A DNA stretch of 54,199 bases from Alishewanella jeotgali KCTC 22429 (lineage in GTDB: Bacteria > Pseudomonadota > Gammaproteobacteria > Enterobacterales > Alteromonadaceae). The notes beneath the pieces are model-generated. The model did not search any database, was not told the origin of the DNA, and saw only the letters and a list, made by a program, of their open reading frames with translations. This document shows, piece after piece, positions 1 to 6,756 of this stretch (position 1 is its first letter; each line of letters begins with the position of its first letter). The translations under genes and the position numbers were made by a program. The stretch is from positions 1-54,199 of the forward strand of contig NZ_AHTH01000018.1 of assembly GCF_000245735.1 (NCBI RefSeq), written 5' to 3'.

Positions 1-28
1 TAAAAAAGCCGCTGCAGTTGCAGCGGCT
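1..28 (-). terminator. Rho-independent terminator after the AztD-like gene
   Basis: Perfect 10-bp stem (AGCCGCTGCA at 7-16, TGCAGCGGCT at 19-28). Read on the minus strand it is followed by six T (2-7). It lies 28 bp beyond the stop of the minus-strand lipoprotein gene, so it ends the zinc transcript. Confidence 0.85.
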
Positions 29-55
29 AACCCCACCAGGAAGTTAGGGTGTTAA

Positions 56-1405
56 TTAGTGGTCGTGATGATCATCTGCCGGCTCAGCAATACCCAGCCA
101 GGTGATGCGGTGTGGCGTAAAGTTTAGCTGCTTGCGGCTTTTGATTTCCGCATCATGCACATCCACCGTAATCAGCTCTTTACGGATTGGATCGGTGATA
201 TAAACTTTGTCATCGGCCGCCGAAATCGCTAATTGGAAACGGGCCCCTGCCGGTAACAGGCTCAGATCAGCGTTCGATACTGCAACTTTAGCCGCATAGG
301 TAAAGGCACTTTGGCCAGCGTGGGCATGACCATGGTAGTTAAAAATGGTCAGTTGGCCGGTGTTATCCAGCAATACAAACTTTTCCGCACCATCGGCAAA
401 ACCATAGCCCCAGATCGCGTTAGCAGCACCTGGCTGCCAATCCAGCTTTTCCATTTTGGCATCTTCAGCGTCAATCGCGAACACCTGAGCGCCTGCTAAA
501 CCAATAAAATGTTCTGCCGCTTTGTCACCGGCCAGGGTGCCAATACGCAGCGTACCGGTAAAGTCGGCGGTATTCGCCAGCTTACTGGCAGTAAAGGTAT
601 TTCCATTCTGCTCAATCAGCAATACACCATCCGAACAACCAAAGGCCACAAAATCATGATTCTGTGCGCTGCCGTGTAAGTTAGGGCAGTTTTCGGCAAA
701 GACTTGTTCCTGGATGAAATCAGCACCTTGCCGCTTATACAGTGCCACCTGACTTGGCAGGGTAGTGCTGCTGTTTACATCGCGCAGAGTACTGACTAAA
801 AACTCACCCCGTGCCTGCGCCGCACCATGCTGGTGAGTCGTTAAGGTTAATTTCGGATAGTCAGTGCGATCTTCACCAATATCAGCATCGGTTAACACCG
901 CGACACTGGCAGGCGCACCTGTTGCGGCATTACCATCGAAAAATACCGCCAATTGGCCCGGAGCCTGCTGAAAGTGTGTCGGTCTGACGCCAGTTAACTG
1001 AAACGGCATAAAACGTGGCGCTTCCTGATAATCATGCAGATGGTCGACATGGTCTTCCTGCCATAAACCACCATCAATAAAGTTCACCAGATCCTGGGTA
1101 CGTTGTACCACAGCTGCATAGCGGTAATCGCCACTGGCATAAAGATCACTGGGTGTCGCACTGACCATAAAGGTGTTCAGTTCGGTTTTAGCGGGTAACT
1201 CTAAGATTTGCACGAAAGGGTTATCAATCGCGGTTAACACTAACCGGCCTACCGGATTCACCTTATCATGGTCATGATCATGACCCGGCCGCTCAATAAC
1301 AATCGGCTCCTGCTCGTTAATATTAATTGTCGTATCTCCACAAGCCGCAAGCAAAGCTGCGGCTACGGCCACGGCAACAGTCCGGGTCGGTGTTAGATAA
1401 CGCAT
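56..1405 (-). CDS. AztD-like zinc-binding periplasmic lipoprotein
   Basis: 449 aa. The signal sequence ends in lipobox LAAC (Cys22), so it should be a lipoprotein. A His/Asp cluster PGHDHDHDK (40-48) follows, then a protein with repeated beta-strand segments of the type seen in beta-propellers, a His-rich motif WQEDHVDHLHDY (about 115-126) and a DDHHDH C-terminus. The layout resembles AztD zinc metallochaperones, which pass zinc to a solute-binding protein of an ABC importer; this is from memory of the family, not a search. No AztABC is present here. Instead the gene lies 57 bp downstream of a His-rich TonB receptor on the same strand, so it may accept zinc that crosses the outer membrane. 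RBS AGAGGAAG sits 6 nt before ATG. Confidence 0.75.
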   Translation of the reverse strand: MRYLTPTRTVAVAVAAALLAACGDTTININEQEPIVIERPGHDHDHDKVNPVGRLVLTAIDNPFVQILELPAKTELNTFMVSATPSDLYASGDYRYAAVVQRTQDLVNFIDGGLWQEDHVDHLHDYQEAPRFMPFQLTGVRPTHFQQAPGQLAVFFDGNAATGAPASVAVLTDADIGEDRTDYPKLTLTTHQHGAAQARGEFLVSTLRDVNSSTTLPSQVALYKRQGADFIQEQVFAENCPNLHGSAQNHDFVAFGCSDGVLLIEQNGNTFTASKLANTADFTGTLRIGTLAGDKAAEHFIGLAGAQVFAIDAEDAKMEKLDWQPGAANAIWGYGFADGAEKFVLLDNTGQLTIFNYHGHAHAGQSAFTYAAKVAVSNADLSLLPAGARFQLAISAADDKVYITDPIRKELITVDVHDAEIKSRKQLNFTPHRITWLGIAEPADDHHDH

Positions 1406-1462
1406 AGTGTCTTCCTCTGATACTCGAGCCCTGTCGCCAGGGCCCCTAATTGTTGATTAAAG

Positions 1463-3922
1463 TTAGAATGAACCTCTAAGGCCAATAGCAAAGCTACGAC
1501 CTGGGAGTGGTGTGATGTCACGTAAGAAGGAGGTATGAACCAGCGCCAGCTCATCGGTCAGGTTCTGCGCTTTCAGATACGCCACCAGATCCTGCGAACC
1601 TAAGTTAAAGCGATAGCTCACACTGGCATCAACCAGGGTGTACCCCGCAGAAGCCTGCTCGAATTCAGCGATTTTATCCTGCCGGAAGTAACGGCTGATA
1701 CTGAGATCAGCATCAAAATGATTACCCTGATACGCTAGCTCGGTCATCAAACGCATTGGTGGTGTGCGTGGTAACTCACCACCAGCGCGCAGCCGGGCCC
1801 GAATATAGTCGCCCTGAATGGTCAGCCGATACGGTGCGCTGATTTGCCAGATAAACTGAGCTTCAAAGCCGTGCAAATCAACGTCTTCGTTAACGTACAG
1901 ATAAACCGGCAATTCACCGCCATGGTCGTGGCCACCATGATCATGATCGCCATGGTCATGACCATCATGCTCATCCTCGTGCTGGTGGCTATATTCGGCA
2001 AATAAGCCGGTGTTACGTTGATAGAAGTAATTATCAACCCGGTTGTAGAAGGCATTTAGTACTAAACCAAAATCACCACCAAACTTGCGGAACGTCAGGT
2101 CCAGATTGCGTGATTTTTCTAACTCAAAGCCGTCCCGGTTTAACTCAAAGCCATCCCGATCGGCATTGAGACGGAATAACGAGCCGATTTCATAACTGCG
2201 AGTCCCCAGGTGAGGACCAAAGGAGAACAACTCAGCCGCACTCGGCGCCCGCTCAGCCTGGGATAAGGATAAACCAAGGTTATATCCCTCAGCAAAGTCC
2301 CAGACCACACCGGCAGATAAACTGACTGGCGTGTATTTATTCTCGACACCAAACACACGGATGATCTCAACACCGCCATGATCATGGTCATGATCGTGGT
2401 CGTGATGGTCATCGTCATGGCCATGAATGTCCAGTTCCGGCAGCAGCACCCGGTCAGCGCTAATCTTTACCCGTTCAGCGCGGGCGCCCAGCTGCAACAA
2501 TACCGGGCCAAAATGACGCTCAGCCATCCAACCCAAGGCCAACATGGTAGATTCAGATGGTGGCGTAAAGGCCTCGCTGCCAACCGCCTCGAAATCGCTG
2601 AATTTATAGTGCAGACTCAGGCCGCCTTTCCAGTCGTATACCGGCTGGTGGAATAACTCGAAACGGGCTTCGTGACTCTTGTTGCGGAACACCGTACTGA
2701 CAAAACCGTCTTCAATCTCAGCATGCTGATAATCGGTATAGGCCAGACGACTATTCAGCTGACGTAGCCAGGGATTGTCAAAAAACAGCTCGCTTTGTAG
2801 CTGCAGCCGATCCTGCTTTTTATCGGCATAGACCAGCTCTTCGTCATGCTCAGCGTGATCTTCTTCGCCACCATGGCTATGGCCCGGGATACCATATTCC
2901 CGCTCTAAACGACCGTATGACAGCCCGACAAAGCCATTATCTAACAAGCGACTGCCACCAACGGTAAAGCCTTTGCTGGTGCTGAAGGTGTTCGCAATGC
3001 GACGACCGTGCTCATCATGCTCATCAGCATGGTCGTGATCATGATCGTGCTCGTCCTGGCGGTGCATCCAATCGTGCGGTGCCTTGTAATTAATGCTGTC
3101 GCGCCAGAAACCATCCAGATAAACCGCATAATCCTGATTGCCATTAACCAGTGAGCCGGCAATCAGCTTCGCTGAGTCGACGCTTTGTAGCTCGGTGAGC
3201 CACTCAGCACGCGGCGTGCTATCTGTCGGGATCCGATCATCGACCACATTGACTACACCGCCGATGGCGCCACTGCCATAGAACAAGGTCGCCGGGCCGC
3301 GCAATACTTCAATTTGGGTTGCGGTACTGGTTTCTGTCGCCACACTGTGGTCCGGGCCGATACGTGAGGCATCACCGGCATCGAGACCATTTTGCATAAT
3401 CAGTACCCGCGGGCCATCCAGGCCACGGATAATCGGGCTGCTGGTAACACCGCCATGGAAATTCGAATGCACACCAACTTCTTTACTCAGCGTATCGCCC
3501 AGCGAGGTAGTTTGTTGCATCTTTAACCGATCACCTGCTAACACGCTGACTGGCAGGGCGGATTCTGTTACTGAGGCATGTAACGGGCTGGCCGTGACAT
3601 CAATAATTTCAAAGCTGCTTGGCGTCAGCTGCAGTTCCACATCGGTTAACCCAGCTGCCGGAACAGATAATTTCACGTTGCTGTGACCAAAACGACGGGC
3701 CGCCAGATGCAACTCTACTTCCCGCACTGGTACATTGCGCAATGTAAAGCGACCAAATTCGTCAGTGCGTGTTTTGGCCGCGGCGCCAATAACATCAACT
3801 TCAGCATTGGCAACGGGCTGCCCTTTAGGATCTTTCACTACACCGCTAATGGTATTGGCTTGTGCTGTGGCGCTATGCAAGGCCGCTGCTATGGTTAGGG
3901 CTATCGCACTCTGCTTGATCAT
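1463..3922 (-). CDS. ZnuD-like TonB-dependent outer-membrane zinc receptor
   Basis: 819 aa. Signal peptide (about 1-22), then a carboxypeptidase-like regulatory domain (about 24-100), a TonB plug with the usual GPATLFYGSGAIGG segment, and a 22-strand-type barrel ending in Phe. Four loops are very rich in His, Asp and Glu (for example HDDDHHDHDHDHDHGG). Such loops are typical of zinc receptors like Neisseria ZnuD and are taken to capture Zn2+. Two Zur-box-like sites lie immediately upstream (3948-3997), and the neighbours are an AztD-like lipoprotein and a ZIP transporter. This supports zinc rather than iron as substrate; the exact ligand is inferred. RBS AAGGA lies just before ATG. Confidence 0.88.
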   Translation of the reverse strand: MIKQSAIALTIAAALHSATAQANTISGVVKDPKGQPVANAEVDVIGAAAKTRTDEFGRFTLRNVPVREVELHLAARRFGHSNVKLSVPAAGLTDVELQLTPSSFEIIDVTASPLHASVTESALPVSVLAGDRLKMQQTTSLGDTLSKEVGVHSNFHGGVTSSPIIRGLDGPRVLIMQNGLDAGDASRIGPDHSVATETSTATQIEVLRGPATLFYGSGAIGGVVNVVDDRIPTDSTPRAEWLTELQSVDSAKLIAGSLVNGNQDYAVYLDGFWRDSINYKAPHDWMHRQDEHDHDHDHADEHDEHGRRIANTFSTSKGFTVGGSRLLDNGFVGLSYGRLEREYGIPGHSHGGEEDHAEHDEELVYADKKQDRLQLQSELFFDNPWLRQLNSRLAYTDYQHAEIEDGFVSTVFRNKSHEARFELFHQPVYDWKGGLSLHYKFSDFEAVGSEAFTPPSESTMLALGWMAERHFGPVLLQLGARAERVKISADRVLLPELDIHGHDDDHHDHDHDHDHGGVEIIRVFGVENKYTPVSLSAGVVWDFAEGYNLGLSLSQAERAPSAAELFSFGPHLGTRSYEIGSLFRLNADRDGFELNRDGFELEKSRNLDLTFRKFGGDFGLVLNAFYNRVDNYFYQRNTGLFAEYSHQHEDEHDGHDHGDHDHGGHDHGGELPVYLYVNEDVDLHGFEAQFIWQISAPYRLTIQGDYIRARLRAGGELPRTPPMRLMTELAYQGNHFDADLSISRYFRQDKIAEFEQASAGYTLVDASVSYRFNLGSQDLVAYLKAQNLTDELALVHTSFLRDITPLPGRSFAIGLRGSF

Positions 3923-3947
3923 TGGTCCTTAACTCCAGGATTGGCTC

Positions 3948-3970
3948 AAAATGTTATATCGTAACAATAT
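3948..3970 (-). promoter_or_regulatory. Zur box 1 upstream of the zinc receptor
   Basis: Core TGTTATATCGTAACA lies in an AT-rich frame. It matches the gammaproteobacterial Zur palindrome (AAATGTTATA-N-TATAACATTT) at about 16-17 of 22 fixed positions. It lies 26 bp before the receptor start codon, so Zn-Zur binding would block transcription. Confidence 0.75.
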
Positions 3971-3974
3971 ACAA

Positions 3975-3997
3975 CTTTTGTGATGATATAACAATGC
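3975..3997 (-). promoter_or_regulatory. Zur box 2, tandem to box 1
   Basis: Core TGTGATGATATAACA has a near-perfect right half (ATATAACA) and a slightly degenerate left half. Its centre is about 27 bp from that of box 1. Tandem sites suggest cooperative Zur repression of the receptor-lipoprotein transcript. Confidence 0.6.
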
Positions 3998-4003
3998 AGG
4001 GGT

Positions 4004-4753
4004 TTAATGATGTGCGTTTAACAGATGTAAAACCTCGATAAACACCATACCGACTGCTACACAGGAGATTTGCAAACCCAAGACTCTGATATTTACCGGC
4101 CGCTGCAATCTGGGCAATAAATCGAATAATGCAATGTAAATAAAGCCCCCGGCCGTAATAGCCAACAAGGTTGCTACCGGCAAAGTTAGGATCTGGCCCA
4201 AACTCAACACCAAAGCGGCACCGATAAAAACAGTGCTCGCCGCCAGCAAATTCAAGCCAACTGCCTTTTTCAAACTCGCGCCCGCCGCCACCAAAATGGC
4301 GGTATCACTGATTTCCTGGGGCAATTCATGCAGCAGAATCGCCAGCGTCGTCGCCCAACCCAAGGCCGGATCTAACAGAAAGCTGGTCGCAATCAGGGCG
4401 CCGTCAATCAGATTATGCAGAGCATCAACACTCAGGCTTACCCAGCCAAAACTGGCCATGGCTGGCGGATAAGCGCGGTGAAAAACGCGATGCTGCCAGT
4501 TGAGTCCCCGCTCGAAAAGAAAGAATACGCCCAGCCCTACGACCAGCCAGCTTAGAACGGGCCAGACCGTCGCCGAACTGGCAAGGGCTTCGGGTAATAA
4601 GTGAAAAAGCGCATCAGCAAGCAATACGCCGATGGCCACCGCTAACAACCAAGGGATAACGCTGTGCAGCAGGCTACCGAACAACCGCAGCAACAAGCCA
4701 CCACTTAGCGATACCAAACAAACCAGGAAACAGGCAAAGACGATCTGCAGCAT
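4004..4753 (-). CDS. ZIP-family zinc transporter
   Basis: 249 aa from the ATG at 4753. A GTG at 4786 would add 11 residues, but that codon lies beside and partly overlaps a Zur box, so the shorter start is preferred. About eight membrane segments. The two ZIP metal motifs are present as HNLIDG and HELPQEISD in consecutive helices. ZIP proteins (ZupT type) import Zn2+ and other divalent metals across the inner membrane. It is followed on the same strand by the His-rich receptor and the lipoprotein, so the three could move zinc from outer membrane through periplasm to cytoplasm. No ZnuABC is in the window. Confidence 0.85.
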   Translation of the reverse strand: MLQIVFACFLVCLVSLSGGLLLRLFGSLLHSVIPWLLAVAIGVLLADALFHLLPEALASSATVWPVLSWLVVGLGVFFLFERGLNWQHRVFHRAYPPAMASFGWVSLSVDALHNLIDGALIATSFLLDPALGWATTLAILLHELPQEISDTAILVAAGASLKKAVGLNLLAASTVFIGAALVLSLGQILTLPVATLLAITAGGFIYIALFDLLPRLQRPVNIRVLGLQISCVAVGMVFIEVLHLLNAHH

Positions 4754-4761
4754 AAGACACC

Positions 4762-4784
4762 AAATTGTGATAATATAACATTTC
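4762..4784 (-). promoter_or_regulatory. Zur box upstream of the ZIP gene
   Basis: Contains TGTGATAATATAACATTTC. Over the 23-bp palindrome only about three positions differ from the GAAATGTTATA-N-TATAACATTTC consensus. It ends 9 bp before the preferred ATG, a repressor position. It is the best of the three Zur-like sites here. Confidence 0.85.
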
Positions 4785-4825
4785 ACTTGCTAGTGTAGCC
4801 GATGCTGCTGCCTGACACAAATCAT

Positions 4826-4846
4826 TAATGATAACTATTTGCATTT
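4826..4846 (+). promoter_or_regulatory. Fur box over the -35 of the sRNA promoter
   Basis: The minus strand reads AAATGCAAATAGTTATCATT, which fits the 21-bp Fur consensus (AAATGATAAT-N-ATTATCATTT) at about 17 of 20 fixed positions. It covers the -35 hexamer TTGCAT (4839-4844), so Fe-Fur should exclude RNA polymerase. Confidence 0.8.
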
Positions 4847-4866
4847 ACAAAAAGCCGCGCTATACT
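4839..4866 (+). promoter_or_regulatory. Sigma-70 promoter of the predicted iron sRNA
   Basis: -35 TTGCAT (4839-4844), 16-bp spacer, -10 TATACT (4861-4866). The expected start is near 4873. The Fur box overlaps the -35. Confidence 0.75.
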
Positions 4867-4872
4867 CACTGC

Positions 4873-4963
4873 AACGGATTAAGAGCCGGTCATGGATGGC
4901 ATCTCTCTGGTCTTTGTGGCTCGTCCTGCATTGTTCGGGCAAGCAAGCTTGCCCGTTTTTTTT
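4873..4963 (+). ncRNA. Predicted Fur-repressed RyhB-like small RNA
   Basis: About 90 nt from the predicted start to the end of the U-run, close to the length of E. coli RyhB. Layout: a possible 5' stem GAGCC (4883-4887) with GGCTC (4918-4922), then an open stretch CCTGCATTGTTC (4925-4936), then a terminator with 9-bp arms CGGGCAAGC/GCTTGCCCG (4936-4955) and eight T. The open stretch pairs over 12 contiguous positions (one G-U) with GAATAATGCAGG of the downstream bacterioferritin gene, which includes its start codon. Fur control, size, Hfq-type U-tail and target all fit a RyhB/PrrF analogue that lowers iron storage in iron shortage. There is no clear sequence identity with RyhB beyond a short CATTG-like core. 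Alternative: a regulated leader of the 200-aa gene. Confidence 0.7.
4936..4963 (+). terminator. Terminator of the sRNA / attenuator before the 200-aa gene
   Basis: Perfect 9-bp stem CGGGCAAGC-AA-GCTTGCCCG followed by T8. The RBS GGAGG of the next gene begins at 4964, directly after the T-run, so that gene needs read-through or a promoter not seen here. Confidence 0.9.
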
Positions 4964-4978
4964 GGAGGAAGATAAACT

Positions 4979-5581
4979 ATGCCATTGCTGGAAGCCGGAT
5001 CCCTGAAGAAAGCGCTTGGTATCCTGGCCGAATGCTGGCCATCGTTACGCAACAACAGCTCGCCCGCCCCCTGTCAACAACAGGTGTTATTTCCACCTGC
5101 TGCCGGTTGGCAACATTTACGCATTCTCGGTTATCGCTGTCTGGCTGAACATAGCGCGGGGTACGAGTTTATGCTGAAGCTGGAATCGCCATCAGAGAGG
5201 CTTGTATTGCCAACACTGCTGGAATTACAACCTCAGAATAGCTATAGCCAGGTGGCACTCTGGTTAACCCGACTCAGACTTAGTGGCTGTCAGATAGTAC
5301 AGTTTGCACGGCAACGGGTGCCGCTCTGTCAGGCTCTTTCCTGTGTTGATTTAACTCAAGCCTGTCAAATACCGGCATCAGCGCTAAATGACTGGCTGGC
5401 CAGCCAGCCCAGGCTAATAGCGGGACGTTTTCAGGTGTTAGAATCTTGGGATACGGACGACAGCCTCAACCTGCACTGCGTCACCACAGATTGCATGTCG
5501 CGCGCCTGCTATCACTGGCTGCAACAGCAGGCGATCCGCTATCAGTTGCTCTACTTACGTTTTCTTGCAAACCGTTGTTAA
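4979..5581 (+). CDS. Uncharacterised 200-aa protein of the iron block
   Basis: 200 aa. RBS GGAGG (4964-4968) sits 10 nt before the ATG. I do not recognise the family. No signal peptide or membrane segment; mixed alpha/beta composition, rich in Gln, Leu and Cys (about nine Cys) with CVTTDCMSRAC near residues 167-177. The gene begins 15 bp after a Fur-controlled sRNA terminator, and its stop overlaps the stop of the bacterioferritin gene on the other strand (TTAA at 5578-5581). Transcription through it would make antisense RNA to the bacterioferritin genes. A role in iron control is inferred only from position. Confidence 0.75.
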   Translation: MPLLEAGSLKKALGILAECWPSLRNNSSPAPCQQQVLFPPAAGWQHLRILGYRCLAEHSAGYEFMLKLESPSERLVLPTLLELQPQNSYSQVALWLTRLRLSGCQIVQFARQRVPLCQALSCVDLTQACQIPASALNDWLASQPRLIAGRFQVLESWDTDDSLNLHCVTTDCMSRACYHWLQQQAIRYQLLYLRFLANRC

Positions 5582-6045
5582 AGCTGCGATTGCAGATAGT
5601 TTTCTAGTCCCAGTAGCTTAATCAGGCGGAGTTGCTGCTCCAGCCAATGCGCGTGATCATTTTCGGTATCGTCCAGCAGCCCCTGCAGGATATTACGCGT
5701 CACAAAATCCTGTTCCTGTTCACACAAGGCCATGCTTTGTTTCAGCAGCTTTTGCACCGCATACTCAACATTCAGATCATTCTGCAACATCTGCGGCACC
5801 GTCTGCCCGACCTGAATGGCATCGCGTTTGCTCATATCCGGCGTGCCGCCGAGAAAGATAATGCGCTCAATCAGCGCCGAAGCGTGACCTTTTTCATCGT
5901 CGAACTCGTGATCGATGCGCTCAAACAGCTTGTGCAGGCCCCAGTCGTGATACATTCTGGAGTGAATAAAATATTGATCCATTGCCGCCAGCTCATTAGC
6001 GAGCAACAAATTCAGGGCACTGATTACCTTCGGACTACCCTGCAT
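5578..6045 (-). CDS. bfr: Bacterioferritin, ferroxidase-type subunit without haem Met
   Basis: 155 aa, normal length for bacterioferritin. By alignment in mind to E. coli Bfr, the di-iron ligands are kept: Glu18 (ANEL), Glu51 and His54 (DDEKGH), Glu94 region, Glu127 and a C-terminal His in ENDHAHWLEQ. The axial haem ligand Met52 is replaced by Lys. The subunit should oxidise Fe2+ but not bind the inter-subunit haem. The gene overlaps the other bfr by one base (TAATG at 6043-6047), with RBS GGGAGG before it, so the two are translationally coupled and probably form one mixed 24-mer. The start region can pair with the predicted sRNA at 4925-4936. Confidence 0.9.
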   Translation of the reverse strand: MQGSPKVISALNLLLANELAAMDQYFIHSRMYHDWGLHKLFERIDHEFDDEKGHASALIERIIFLGGTPDMSKRDAIQVGQTVPQMLQNDLNVEYAVQKLLKQSMALCEQEQDFVTRNILQGLLDDTENDHAHWLEQQLRLIKLLGLENYLQSQL

Positions 6046-6518
6046 TATTCACCTCCCAGCTGCGCTTGCAGATAATTGGCTAATCCCATCACCGTAATTT
6101 GATGCTGTTGCGTTTCCAGCCAGTCCAGATGTTCTTCTTCATACTCCAGGATTTCCGTTAACAGATCCCGGCTAACATAGTCCTGCAAACTCTCACACAG
6201 TGCTATCGCTTCCTTTAATAACGGCAATTGCTCCAGCTGAAAATCCTGATCGCATTGCAGCATCTCCGGCGTATCTTCACCAATCCTGAGCTTACCCAGC
6301 GCCTGCAAATTCGGTAACCCTTCCAGCATCAGAATACGCTCAATCAGTTCGTCGGCTTGCTTCATATCTTTGATAGATTTCTTGTAGCAAACATCATTCA
6401 GGGCTTTTAGCCCCCAGTTTTTATAGATCCTGGCGTGCAGAAAATACTGATTAATAGAGGTTAATTCGGCAGTCAGTACTTCATTCAATTTGCTGAGTAC
6501 CTGTGGATGACCGTGCAT
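6045..6518 (-). CDS. bfr: Bacterioferritin, haem-binding subunit with altered ferroxidase site
   Basis: 157 aa, close to E. coli Bfr over the whole length ([31 protein letters not shown]). Haem ligand Met52 is kept in KDMKQAD, but ferroxidase Glu51 is Asp and His54 is Gln; Glu18, Glu94, Glu127 and His130 remain. It therefore looks specialised for haem while its partner at 5578-6045 keeps the di-iron site, like the two-subunit bacterioferritins of Neisseria and Pseudomonas. First gene of the pair. A weak Fur-like sequence lies upstream near 6607-6627. The start codon is preceded by a GGAG-type RBS (CCGGAGTCTGCT). Confidence 0.9.
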   Translation of the reverse strand: MHGHPQVLSKLNEVLTAELTSINQYFLHARIYKNWGLKALNDVCYKKSIKDMKQADELIERILMLEGLPNLQALGKLRIGEDTPEMLQCDQDFQLEQLPLLKEAIALCESLQDYVSRDLLTEILEYEEEHLDWLETQQHQITVMGLANYLQAQLGGE

Positions 6519-6606
6519 AGCAGACTCCGGCTAGATTAAAAGCAGGCTTTAAGCTTAGTTCAAACCGTGCAGTTAAGCAAAATTATGTTTAATATCAGCA
6601 ATATGC

Positions 6607-6627
6607 AATTAAGAATGCTTTGCATTT
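6607..6627. promoter_or_regulatory. Weak Fur-box-like sequence upstream of bfr
   Basis: AATTAAGAATGCTTTGCATT matches the Fur consensus at about 14 of 20 positions. It lies 89 bp before the first bacterioferritin start. This is borderline and could be chance in AT-rich DNA. Confidence 0.3.
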
Positions 6628-6756
6628 CTACTGTCACCCAGGCTCAGCACTGCCCTCCGTCCTGTAAATCTGCAACCAATCGCAAGTTGCTTCGCAGCGC
6701 TGGCATTTAACGTTATGGTAAGCATAAGATTTTCATTATCGACCTTGGACAACATT

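Noticed and set aside
1822..3162. Short ORFs in other frames across the His-rich receptor gene
   Set aside because: They are shadows of CAT/GAC repeats that code the His-Asp loops; no RBS or independent coding signal.
4828..5148. 106-codon ORF across the sRNA and the start of the 200-aa gene
   Set aside because: It would be translated through the Fur box, promoter and terminator, and overlaps the better-supported 200-aa frame.
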